Source: Tissierella praeacuta_A (lineage in GTDB: Bacteria; Bacillota; Clostridia; Tissierellales; Tissierellaceae). Taken from it: a stretch of 44,031 nucleotides of DNA. The position numbers and the translations under genes are program-made. The notes beneath the pieces were generated by a model, which did not search any database, had not been told where the DNA came from, and saw only the letters and a list, made by a program, of their open reading frames with translations. Below are positions 32,629-39,602 of the stretch, piece after piece; within the stretch, counting starts at the first letter, position 1; each line of letters opens with the position of its first letter. The stretch is taken from the NCBI RefSeq assembly GCF_040396155.1, contig NZ_JBEBOY010000024.1:1-44031 (forward strand). The letters run 5' to 3'.

Positions 32629-33174
32629 CTAACTTTTCCTCTTTTCTGCGTATTCATTTTTCAGAATTGCCATATGGATGATATCGTGCCATTGCCCACC
32701 ACGAAAAATGCTTTCCCGTAGTTTTCCTTCCCATTGAAATCCTAATTTCTCGTATAGTTTTATTGCTCTATCATTAAAAGAAAAAACCCTTAAGAATATT
32801 CTGTGTAAATTCATTTCTAAAAAGCCGAAATCAAGAAGTAATTTCATTGCCTCCGCTCCATACCCTTTCCCCCATGCTTCTTTATCTCCAATGTCAATAA
32901 TACATTCTGCATTGCGATTCTTATAATCAATATTAATCAAAGAAGTAACTCCAATTGGTTTCTTAGATTCTTTCTCGACTATAATATAGCTCTTGGAAAA
33001 ATGTGATCCTAATATCACATGTGTAACAAATTCTTCTGTTTCTTTAATATTATAAATATCTAAAAGAGGGGCAGTAGACTGCATAACCTCTATATCATTT
33101 CTCCATTGATGATATAATTCTGTGTCTTCTAATGTCATCTTACGTAAAATGATTCTACCTGATTCAAATAGCAT
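32629..33174 (-). CDS. GNAT-family acetyltransferase (RimJ/RimL-like)
   Basis: 181 residues, Acetyltransf_3 type. ESGRIILRKMTLEDTELYHQ is the conserved N-terminus. IDIGDKEAWGKGYGAEAMKL followed by LLDFGFLEMNLHRIFLRVFS is the acetyl-CoA loop and following strand, and NDRAIKLYEKLGFQWEGKLR is the usual end. Relatives acetylate protein N-termini or small amines including antibiotics. It follows the tetR gene by 27 bases and is probably its target in a two-gene operon. Confidence 0.9.
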   Translation of the reverse strand: MLFESGRIILRKMTLEDTELYHQWRNDIEVMQSTAPLLDIYNIKETEEFVTHVILGSHFSKSYIIVEKESKKPIGVTSLINIDYKNRNAECIIDIGDKEAWGKGYGAEAMKLLLDFGFLEMNLHRIFLRVFSFNDRAIKLYEKLGFQWEGKLRESIFRGGQWHDIIHMAILKNEYAEKRKS

Positions 33175-33201
33175 ACGAACATTCCTTTCATTGATTTATT
33201 T

Positions 33202-33831
33202 TTATTCTTTTACTGTTTCAGGTCTAAGTATCGCCCTTAGAGAGTGCTTGAATGCAGCTAGCTGATCGTCGATTTTAGTTTCTTTTGCGCCAATACTAAG
33301 CGAATTAAACGTCAACCCGTCAATAAATGAAATCATATATAGAGCTATACTTTCAGGTGTAAGAACAGGATCGAATTCATTTTGTACTAGCCCCATATTA
33401 ATAAACTTCTCAATTGCATTTTTCAATTTAATATATCTTTTCGTGATATAATGCACTAATTCTTTGTTCTCAATAGAGTCTAACCGTAAAAAAAACTCTG
33501 ATTTTGCACGTACAAGCGAATCTTTAACATTTTCGATTTCTGTTTGCTGTAATTGTAAAAATTCATCCAGTTGAGTCCATAATGATATCCCTTTAACCGG
33601 TTCTATAAAAACTTTGGAATCCTTCTTATCATCAAGCTTCAGAACTTCTACAAATACATGTTCTATATTATCAAAGTAAGCGTAGACACCTCCCCTTGAC
33701 ATTTTAGCTTCTTCAATTACATCTTGCATTGTAGCTTTATTATATCCGCACATAATAAAAACACGTTTTGCTGCTTGGAGTATTTCCTCTTTTCTGTTTT
33801 GTTTATACGTATCTCCAACTCTAGGTGACAT
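33202..33831 (-). CDS. TetR-family transcriptional regulator
   Basis: 209 residues. NRKEEILQAAKRVFIMCGYN followed by KATMQDVIEEAKMSRGGVYA and YF is the DNA-binding domain, and the ligand domain has QNEFDPVLTPESIALYMISF. AGGAGAGAGATTAA precedes the start. A perfect 24-base operator lies 18 bases upstream of the gene, indicating autoregulation and control of the downstream GNAT. Confidence 0.9.
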   Translation of the reverse strand: MSPRVGDTYKQNRKEEILQAAKRVFIMCGYNKATMQDVIEEAKMSRGGVYAYFDNIEHVFVEVLKLDDKKDSKVFIEPVKGISLWTQLDEFLQLQQTEIENVKDSLVRAKSEFFLRLDSIENKELVHYITKRYIKLKNAIEKFINMGLVQNEFDPVLTPESIALYMISFIDGLTFNSLSIGAKETKIDDQLAAFKHSLRAILRPETVKE

Positions 33832-33848
33832 TTAATCTCTCTCCTTTT

Positions 33849-33872
33849 AAAATAGACACGCATGTCTATTTT
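33849..33872. promoter_or_regulatory. Operator of the tetR-GNAT unit
   Basis: AAAATAGACA-CGCA-TGTCTATTTT, perfect 10-base arms. Just upstream is a weaker GACAATAATGTC dyad. This is typical TetR autoregulation. Confidence 0.8.
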
Positions 33873-33945
33873 GATTATAAGCGACAATAATGTCTAAGTC
33901 AAGCTATAATTTTAATATGATTTTGTTTAAGCGAATTACCTAAAC

Positions 33946-34050
33946 ATGCAATTAAAGGGACTGGAAAGCGGATTGAACATCAGCATTGCTATAAAAGATC
34001 GAAAGACTGCTTCTCTGGCTGCTAAACAGTTCTTGGAGTATCTAAAATAA
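33946..34050 (+). pseudogene. LysR-family regulator, C-terminal tail
   Basis: The plus strand reads GLESGLNISIAIKDRKTASL followed by AAKQFLEYLK-stop (stop 34048-34050). The closing S-x-A-A-K-x-F-x-x-Y-L is the usual last helix of LysR substrate-binding domains. Nothing upstream continues it. It abuts a fragment of a GNAT gene on the other strand. Confidence 0.55.
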
Positions 34051-34120
34051 GGACAAACCAAAGGTTTTCTCAGCTAAATTGTTATAACTACGCCTCAATG
34101 TATATTGTCCTTAATGTTGC
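34051..34120 (-). pseudogene. Fragment copied from the 1458-2015 GNAT gene
   Basis: About 70 bases align with 1926-1996 with a few substitutions (shared CTCAGCTAAA and GTTATAACTA, ending TTGTCCTTAATGTTGC). A two-base deletion shifts the frame. It covers codons near the 5' end only. Confidence 0.8.
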
Positions 34121-34182
34121 CTCAACTCTACAAATTAGATTTGGATGGGCTGAGCTAACATAATCTCTATGGTAATCAGAAA

Positions 34183-34695
34183 TTATAGTTCAACATCTAC
34201 TTTGTATTCATCATCAATCAGAATATAGTCGCATCTATATTTTTTACACATCTTTAAATTAGAATCATTTTCCTTTATCAGCATTTCTGGCCTTAAAAAT
34301 GAATCATAAAGGCGACCCTCTATTACATTTTCATATCCTATAATATCTGAAAAGTGATTATCAATGTATTTTTTTGTCATTACCAGACAATAATACCGAA
34401 TGTGTTTAAGATATTTATCGCTAAAATCATCCTTCCAGTTGAAGGGAATATAGCACCCCTCAACAACTAAATTTTGATCGTTTTCTATTGCAGTCTTTAC
34501 CATTTCTCTTACAATTGGCCATAAATAATTTGTTAATAGGCCATCATCTTCTGGAGTAAGGGTAGTCTGTCCACTACGAATTAAACCCATTTTCAAATGG
34601 TCTATAGATAGATATGGATAACCGTATTTTTTAAGTAACTTCTGGGCTAAAAGTGTTTTTCCAGTATGTGAACTACCAGCAATTAGAATTATCAT
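34183..34695 (-). CDS. P-loop kinase-like ATP-binding protein
   Basis: 170 residues. AGSSHTGKTLLAQKLLKKYG has the Walker A loop, then PYLSIDHLKMGLIRSGQTTL, which fits the substrate side of small nucleotide or phosphoglycerate-type kinases, and NLVVEGCYIPFNWK, the Walker B-like strand. Its last 60 residues are family-variable. GGGGGTGAATTTTTA precedes the ATG. The substrate is unknown; an antibiotic phosphotransferase role is only a possibility. Confidence 0.75.
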   Translation of the reverse strand: MIILIAGSSHTGKTLLAQKLLKKYGYPYLSIDHLKMGLIRSGQTTLTPEDDGLLTNYLWPIVREMVKTAIENDQNLVVEGCYIPFNWKDDFSDKYLKHIRYYCLVMTKKYIDNHFSDIIGYENVIEGRLYDSFLRPEMLIKENDSNLKMCKKYRCDYILIDDEYKVDVEL

Positions 34696-34899
34696 TAAAA
34701 ATTCACCCCCTAATGTAGGTTATATAAATAGTCCATACTTTAAATTACTAGTTATTAAACATCTTCAGAGTCAATTACTTTATATCCAGCATAAATAAGA
34801 GCCTTGGTAAACAGTCCTCGACCATTAATCAAATGTAGCTATATTAACCTCACATGGTTATCTCTTAGTTTTTAAAAATGGCAGGCGAAAACCTGCTGT
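34696..34899. other. Gap with short gene tail
   Basis: The minus strand near 34755-34835 reads NGRGLFTKALIYAGYKVIDS and a stop, the end of some lost protein. A GCAGG-CGAAAA-CCTGC hairpin (34881-34896) lies right outside the left inverted repeat of the following element. Confidence 0.35.
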
Positions 34900-34958
34900 T
34901 TCAGACTGTAGACAAACTAATTTCTCTGTTTTTAATATACAAAAACAGAATATTTATG

Positions 34959-35277
34959 AAAACTAAAAGCACGAAGAGTTTTCGTGCTTTTAAAAGTTAC
35001 CTTGTTAAATCCAAATTATCTATGTTATCAAGCAAACTTTCAATGGACTTGTTCATAAAGGCAACAAGTGAAGTTATCTCAGCTTCTAAATCACTCCAGC
35101 AATCATCACATTCACCTAAATAGGCTTTTCGAGCTATTTCAAGTAGTACAGCAAGATTTTGTGAATGTCCACATCACTGTTAATGTGCAGACCTCCAAGT
35201 ATAGCTGAACCATATAGATAAATTCCTTCCTTCATCCTCAAAATTTCTTGTTTATATTGTCATAAATCATCTTCCAT
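34959..35277 (-). pseudogene. Internally deleted copy of the AadA/ANT(9)-like gene
   Basis: Near-identical to parts of 19520-20430: the terminator hairpin, the last 50 codons (MNKSIESLLDNIDN), a piece around LGGLHINSDVDI, and the leader ending CATAAATCATCTTC. Two deletions are visible, one of roughly 495 bases (joining 19724 to 20219) and one of about 100 bases (20283 to 20383). It cannot make an enzyme. Confidence 0.88.
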
Positions 35278-35485
35278 CTTCTTCCGTTTCTCGATAAAAA
35301 CCATCTGTAGAACATGTCTTCACTTCGTCAAAGGCAAATCTGGCCTGAGATACAGCTGTTTCTACAGTCTGTATCCCTTTTCTTGATACTGCAATCTCTC
35401 TGGAAGGCGGTAGATAATGGTAAGGAAATCCCCTCGTCCTTAAAGCTAATATTTGAACCATAAATTCATTCTCGGGAATATCCAC
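35267..35485 (-). CDS. Unrecognised ORF inside the inverted-repeat element
   Basis: A 72-residue frame, MDIPENEFMVQILALRTRGF then PPSREIAVSRKGIQTVETAV. It looks like translated protein rather than noise and overlaps the edge of the nucleotidyltransferase remnant. There is no clear ribosome binding site. Possibly the start or a piece of a bigger gene; I cannot name it. Confidence 0.3.
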   Translation of the reverse strand: MDIPENEFMVQILALRTRGFPYHYLPPSREIAVSRKGIQTVETAVSQARFAFDEVKTCSTDGFYRETEEDGR

Positions 35486-35630
35486 TCAAATTCTGATTTG
35501 CTTAATTATATCAAACTTTTGCACTAAAATATAGTAGTGATATTTATGACCTTAATATATACTACCTATGGTTATCCAACTTTGTCTACAGTCTGAAGCC
35601 ATACATTTCTGTGTGGCTTCGGAATTAAAA

Positions 35631-35659
35631 TTTACTTTTATATAATTCCATGGTATAAT
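35631..35659 (+). promoter_or_regulatory. cat promoter
   Basis: TTTACT, 17 bases, TATAAT: a good sigma-A promoter placed just outside the inverted-repeat element and about 33 bases before the leader peptide start. Confidence 0.65.
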
Positions 35660-35691
35660 ATATGCTAAATTACACAGAACGGGGTGGAAAT

Positions 35692-35727
35692 ATGGAACTG
35701 GCAGTTAAGGTAGCTCCTAAATGTTAA
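35692..35727 (+). CDS. cat leader peptide (11 residues)
   Basis: ATG 35692 follows GGGGTGGAAAT and encodes MELAVKVAPKC-stop. Size and place match the regulatory leader peptides of inducible cat genes, where chloramphenicol-dependent ribosome stalling in the leader frees the cat ribosome binding site. Codons 8-10 form the left arm of the attenuator stem. The residues do not match a leader I can recall, so function is inferred from layout. Confidence 0.6.
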   Translation: MELAVKVAPKC

Positions 35728-35748
35728 ATCTAATTTTAATTTTAGGAG
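35714..35748 (+). promoter_or_regulatory. Translational attenuator hairpin of cat
   Basis: CTCCTAAA (35714-35721) pairs exactly with TTTAGGAG (35741-35748), extended by an inner TTAAA/TTTAA pair around a 6-base loop. The right arm contains the cat Shine-Dalgarno AGGAGG (35744-35749), 6 bases before the cat ATG. The left arm is inside the leader peptide. A ribosome stalled at codons 5-7 would open it. Confidence 0.72.
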
Positions 35749-35755
35749 GATAATC

Positions 35756-36409
35756 ATGAAATTTAATAAAATAAACATGGAACAGTGGGATCGCAGAGAG
35801 CATTTTGAACATTATTTTAAACACGTAAAATGCGGATTTAGTATTACAAAGAATATTGATATCACAAAGCTTCTGACCATGAGCAAGGCAAAGGAATTTA
35901 CTTTTTATCCCCTTGTTCTGTATATGGCCTCAGTTGGGGTAAATGCTCAAGTGGAATTGAGAACTTATGTCAATGAAGCTGGAGAAGTTGGGTACTGGGA
36001 ACAAGTCCACCCATCGTATACGATTTTTCATAAGGATACACATACCTTTTCGGAGCTTTGGACGGAATATTCGAAAGAATTCAAGGTGTTTTATCAAAAT
36101 TATGAGGCAGATATGCACTTGCACACCAATGATCACAGCCTCTTACCTAAAAAGGATTGCCCGCTCAACAACTTTCCTGTATCTTGCATTCCGTGGAGTA
36201 GTTTTTCTGGATTCAATTTGGACTTATTCGGAGACAGTCAATTTCTCTCGCAAATCATAACCTTTGGTAAATACTTTGAGGAGGGAGATACTGTACAAAT
36301 ACCAGTTTCCGTACAAATCCATCATGCAGCTGCAGATGGTTACCATGTTTCTCAGTTTCTTGTTGAGCTACAAAAACTCGCATTAACAGCAGAAGAATGG
36401 TTGTTGTAA
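35756..36409 (+). CDS. cat: Type A chloramphenicol O-acetyltransferase
   Basis: Transfers acetyl from acetyl-CoA to chloramphenicol. 217 residues, standard for CatA trimers. The active-site motif is QIHHAAADGYHVSQF, with catalytic His190 and structural Asp194 (family form H-H-[AS]-x-x-D-G-[FY]-H). Other landmarks are WDRREHFEHYF at the start, PSYTIFHKDTHTFSELWTEY and SCIPWSSFSGFNLD, all as in CatP/CatQ. FYPLVLYMASVGVNAQVELR is the usual chloramphenicol-pocket helix. It is preceded by a promoter, leader peptide and sequestering hairpin, so probably drug-inducible, and followed by a terminator. Confidence 0.93.
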   Translation: MKFNKINMEQWDRREHFEHYFKHVKCGFSITKNIDITKLLTMSKAKEFTFYPLVLYMASVGVNAQVELRTYVNEAGEVGYWEQVHPSYTIFHKDTHTFSELWTEYSKEFKVFYQNYEADMHLHTNDHSLLPKKDCPLNNFPVSCIPWSSFSGFNLDLFGDSQFLSQIITFGKYFEEGDTVQIPVSVQIHHAAADGYHVSQFLVELQKLALTAEEWLL

Positions 36410-36451
36410 ACCATTTCTATTACATTATATATTTTTAATCGTATTTCATAT

Positions 36452-36492
36452 AAAAAAGGAAGCATATCATAATAGTTTCTGCTTCCTTTTTT
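36452..36492 (+). terminator. Terminator of cat
   Basis: AAAAAAGGAAGCA and TGCTTCCTTTTTT, a 13-base perfect stem with a T tail, 42 bases after the cat stop. Confidence 0.88.
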
Positions 36493-37022
36493 ATTTCCTC
36501 TACTTCGCTAACATTTTCATCATCTATAAGCGAAAGACAGGATTTTCCCGCAGGTTACAAACACAGCAAAATGCATTGCCGTAGATGAAATGTTAGGTGT
36601 TGAATTTAACCGTAGGCTGGTCATGCAGCAATGCAGATATCATAACACTCTAAGGGATTTTAGAAGCCAGATGTAGCCTTTTGCGCCTTGAACATAGATA
36701 TATTTTTCCTGAAAACCATCAATCTCATCAATGATTTCGAGGTATTACTGCAGAATCTATTTCTCAGATTCTTTAAAACCTGAAGCTGATTGATTTATAT
36801 AAACCTGTGTATGTTTTATTGACAAAATCCACTTTAATATATATACTTGTGTCGTAGGAGGTGCTGGAATGAAAGAATGTTTATATACTAGAAACATTGA
36901 AAATAATAAACATTTCATTTCTGTTTTCGATAAATAAATTTCTATCAATGGATAACTATATATTATAAGCAATATATAGCGGTAGAAATTATTTTATCCC
37001 AATACAGAAAGGATTTTATAAA
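36493..37022. other. Gap with one gene remnant
   Basis: On the plus strand about 36540-36676 the frame reads CIAVDEMLGVEFNRRLVMQQ followed by CRYHNTLRDFRSQM-stop, a protein-like piece I cannot assign, without a start. The rest is the A/T-rich promoter region of the RidA gene. Confidence 0.35.
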
Positions 37023-37418
37023 ATGAATAATAATGTAGTTAGTAGATTAGATTCTTCAGAAGTAAGTAGAGCAGTAGGTAATTATACTCACATAACAAAA
37101 ATAGAGCCTAATGCAACATTTTACACATTTTCTGGTCAGGTTGGAGCGGATTTAGATGGTAATTTTCCTGAAGAATTCAATAAACAAGTTAACAATACAT
37201 TTTTAAATATATCAAATCTATTAAAGAGTATAGATTTAATACCGGATAATGTTATTAAGGTTAATATATGGTCAACAGAAAAAATTGACTGGGATTACTT
37301 TTATAAAGTATATGATGATTTTTTTGGTAAGCTCTCCCCTTCAATGACTGTTGCTTATGTAAATGCCTTAGGGTTAGAAGAGATAAAATTAGAAATTGAA
37401 ATATGGGCAGCAAAATAA
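37023..37418 (+). CDS. RidA/YjgF-family protein
   Basis: 131 residues of the Rid superfamily, whose RidA members hydrolyse reactive imines from PLP enzymes. FYTFSGQVGADLDGNFPEEF, then QVNNTFLNISNLLKSIDL and VIKVNIWSTEKIDWDYFYKV follow the family fold. The arginine that binds carboxylates in RidA (P-A-R-x-x-V) is absent: the matching place reads LSPSMTVAYVNALGLEEIKL. So it belongs to an Rid subgroup (Rid4-7 like) that may not be an imine deaminase. AGAAAGGATTTTATAAA precedes ATG. Confidence 0.82.
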   Translation: MNNNVVSRLDSSEVSRAVGNYTHITKIEPNATFYTFSGQVGADLDGNFPEEFNKQVNNTFLNISNLLKSIDLIPDNVIKVNIWSTEKIDWDYFYKVYDDFFGKLSPSMTVAYVNALGLEEIKLEIEIWAAK

Positions 37419-37518
37419 TTTTGTCCCATACTCCTAGATAAAAATATCTTATTATAATCATGACCACCCGTAAATGAAGTGCACCCCAAAAGTTAGACAA
37501 GAATTTTAACTTTTGGAG

Positions 37519-38120
37519 TGGACTGAACCCCTTTTAGTAGACGTATAGATTAGTAGATTTAGTCAATACTTTTATTAAGAGGGGTACTTTATGTCTAGAA
37601 AAAAATATAGTAATGAATTTAAAAGTTCAAGAACAACTAATAAAAGATAATATTCTTATGCAAAATTTCTCTGCTGATATGAAAAATAAAACTTGGGTTG
37701 GTGACATAACATATATTCCTACTAAAGAAGGATTTCTATATCTGATGGCTTATATGGAATGAATCACCCAATGAAGGTCTTGTTGTACATACAGATAAGG
37801 GATCTCAGTTCATTGGCAAGAGGTACCAGATCGAGGTTGAAAAACATGGTATTATTCCAAGTATGAGTAATGCTGGAAATCCTTATGACAATGCTATTAT
37901 GGAGTTCTTTAATAAATCATTAAAAACAGAAATGATGGATAGTAACAAAGTCTTTGCTACACGAGAAGAGGTTAAAAAAGCTGTATTTGAATATATAGAA
38001 CTTTTTTATAATAGGAAGAGAAGGCACTCTTCTCTTGGATATTTATCTCCTATAGAATATGAAAAACTGAACCTGAACAAATAGACTATTTATCAAGTCT
38101 ACCTAACCGGGTTCAGTCCA
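37519..38120 (+). mobile_element. Inner IS3-family element, internally deleted
   Basis: Ends are TGGACTGAACCCC at 37519 and the complement of TGGACTGAACCCGG at 38120. Inside, 37591 starts OrfA (MSRKKYSNEFKSS) and soon breaks into OrfB pieces: QNFSADMKNKTWVGDITYIP, then GLVVHTDKGSQFIGKRYQIE. The DDE residues Asp (GDITYIP) and Asp (HTDKGSQF) are kept but in different frames. A dead IS150/IS3-like copy of 602 bases. Confidence 0.8.
37863..38084 (+). pseudogene. IS3-family transposase OrfB, C-terminal part
   Basis: The open frame MSNAGNPYDNAIMEFFNKSL with YIELFYNRKRRHSSLGYLSP is the end of IS3-family integrase-type transposases: the N-x-P-Y-D-N-A-x-x-E block carries the last catalytic Glu, and the H-S-S-L-G-Y-x-[ST]-P end is diagnostic. 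Same frame continues upstream from about 37770. Only 73 residues follow the ATG, so it is inactive. Confidence 0.85.
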
Positions 38121-38173
38121 ATATTTCATTTATTTACCCTGTCTACTTGACAGGGTGCACTTCAATCATTTAA

Positions 38174-38220
38174 TTGACCTGAAAATTTAGCCTCTTTTAA
38201 TTTCTATATTTAGTTTTGGA
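38174..38220. repeat. Right half of the interspersed hairpin repeat
   Basis: TTGACCTGAAAATTTAGCCTC followed by CTATATTTAGTTTTGGA resembles 40854-40900 (CTGACCTGCAAACTTAACCC…CTCTATTTAGTTTTCAG). Only the right arm is present. Confidence 0.5.
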
Positions 38221-38258
38221 TTTATATAAAAAAATGTATCAAGATTTTTTATATAAAT
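38220..38258. repeat. A/T-rich perfect hairpin and gene-free flank
   Basis: ATTTATATAAAAAA and TTTTTTATATAAAT are complements over 14 bases with an 11-base loop. The 38259-38424 region has a small plus-strand frame with no family match. Function unknown; an end structure of a former IS is possible. Confidence 0.55.
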
Positions 38259-38424
38259 CTCAATGCATTTACGGTTTGATTTTTATATATTTACAGGAAT
38301 CCAGATTTCACTTCCTACAGTTTCAGAAAATCAGTTATCTTCTTATATTATCCATAGTATTAATGGCTATTCAACTGGCACTATTTAGCAATGTCTAAAT
38401 CTTTTGATATCAGCTAATTACTGC

Positions 38425-38457
38425 AGTGAACAAAGTTTTACATCCTCTTTGTTCACT
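38425..38457. terminator. Terminator upstream of the NmrA-like gene
   Basis: AGTGAACAAAG and CTTTGTTCACT, 11-base perfect stem followed by TTAATAATG. The minus strand before it reads a short frame (IGVDISQTGLGYTLLK-stop), the tail of a lost gene this terminator may have served. Confidence 0.7.
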
Positions 38458-38654
38458 TTAATAATGTATATCCAAGGCCAGTTTGGCTTATATCAACACC
38501 TATACGATTACAATTCTCTATTACCATTTTACTCTCTCCTTTGGTATAGTATATAACTTGAAAATGCGTACTTTACATAGAATATATCTTAAGATACAAT
38601 TATACAGGAGTCAAATTTAATAAACTTTTAAAGGTATATCTAGGAGGGTTAATT

Positions 38655-39473
38655 ATGAATAAAGCAACGGTACTTGGTGCAACTGGTAAAACAGGACATT
38701 TAGTGTCAAAAGGCTTATCGGATAAAGGATGGAATGTGAATGCTGTTTCTCGTTCAACCTCTATTCGCTTTGATTGGGATGATGAATCCACTTGGAACCC
38801 AGCAATTTCAGATTCAAAAGCGGTCTATATTGTTGCAGATGAGCGCCCAGGGGGTGTCGAACGCTTAGCACGTTTCTTAAATCAATGTTCTGCTAAGCAA
38901 GTTGAACATATTGTCCTATTATCTGCCCGTGACTGGATTGATACGGACTTACCAGAAGGGCATATGCGTGAAGAATTGGTCCGTCACAGTGGAATGACAT
39001 GGACGATTTTGCATCCAGCATGGTTTGTGCAAAATTTCCATACTATACCTGCTTTTAGCCAGGGAATCAAAGAAGGAAGACTTATTTCTGCATCTGGGAG
39101 TGGAACAGCACCTTTTGTTGATGCTTCAGATATTGCTGCGGTAGCTGTTGCTGCAATTACGGAACCAGGTCATGAAAATAAAATTTATGAAGTCAGTGGA
39201 CCGCAGTTGTTATCATTAGGTGATGTATCAGAGATTATGGCACGTGAATTGGGCAAACCAATTCAATTAGTTGAAGTAGATTTAACAGAGTATAAACGTT
39301 ATCTGTCTACTTTAGGTTATGATGAAACAAACGGCTACGGTATGGTCTTTTTTAATAAATCAATGAAACACAATGAAATGAGCTATCTATCTAGTGGAGT
39401 GTGGGATGCATTAGGACGCCCAGCTCGTCAATTTCAAGAATATGTTCGTGAATTTGCCGATTTATTACGATAA
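38655..39473 (+). CDS. NmrA-like NAD(P)H-binding oxidoreductase
   Basis: 272-residue atypical SDR. ATVLGATGKTGHLVSKGLSD is the G-x-x-G-x-x-G dinucleotide loop. There is no Tyr-x-x-x-Lys pair, as usual for NmrA/QOR2-like proteins. VEHIVLLSARDWI, WTILHPAWFVQNFHTIPAFS and PFVDASDIAAVAVAAITEPG followed by YEVSGP are family marks (relatives: YtfG quinone reductase, azoreductase-like YesF). CTAGGAGGGTTAATT precedes ATG. Monocistronic with its own terminator. Codon use is slightly more G/C-rich than its neighbours, suggesting acquisition. Confidence 0.88.
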   Translation: MNKATVLGATGKTGHLVSKGLSDKGWNVNAVSRSTSIRFDWDDESTWNPAISDSKAVYIVADERPGGVERLARFLNQCSAKQVEHIVLLSARDWIDTDLPEGHMREELVRHSGMTWTILHPAWFVQNFHTIPAFSQGIKEGRLISASGSGTAPFVDASDIAAVAVAAITEPGHENKIYEVSGPQLLSLGDVSEIMARELGKPIQLVEVDLTEYKRYLSTLGYDETNGYGMVFFNKSMKHNEMSYLSSGVWDALGRPARQFQEYVREFADLLR

Positions 39474-39524
39474 GTGAATTAAATCAGATACAAACAAAAC
39501 ATAGCTGTCAATTACAACACACCT

Positions 39525-39581
39525 ATAGAAGAAGTCCTATCTATGAGATAATGATATTATCATAAATAGGGCTTCTTCTAT
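39525..39581 (+). terminator. Terminator of the NmrA-like gene
   Basis: ATAGAAGAAGTCCTAT and ATAGGGCTTCTTCTAT pair over 16 bases with one mismatch. A T-rich tail follows on the plus strand. Confidence 0.75.
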
Positions 39582-39602
39582 TTCTTGGTATTAAATAATA
39601 TT

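Larger units (their letters stand above)
34900..35597. mobile_element. Small element bounded by 17-bp inverted repeats (MITE-like)
   Basis: TTCAGACTGTAGACAAA (34900-34916) and its exact complement TTTGTCTACAGTCTGAA (35581-35597) enclose 698 bases. Each end is bordered on its outer side by a hairpin (GCAGG…CCTGC on the left, GAAGCCA…TGGCTTC on the right). No transposase is inside. It contains a deleted copy of the nucleotidyltransferase gene and an unknown frame. It resembles a non-autonomous insertion element; the repeat sequence reminds me of clostridial IS1182-type ends, but I cannot confirm that. No obvious target duplication. Confidence 0.6.
37475..38164 (+). mobile_element. Outer IS3-like inverted-repeat element
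   Basis: TGAAGTGCACCCCAAAAG… at 37475 and the complement of TGAAGTGCACCCTGTCAAG at 38164 mark the two ends, matching well over the outer 12 bases and again in AGACA. Each end holds its own palindrome (CCAAAAGTT…AACTTTTGG; CCCTGTC-TACTT-GACAGGG). The body is a second, inner element. No target duplication is clear. Confidence 0.65.

Noticed and set aside
38216..38398. 60-residue plus-strand frame after the IS remnants
   Set aside because: It begins inside a perfect A/T palindrome and has a hydrophobic, low-complexity product without a ribosome binding site.
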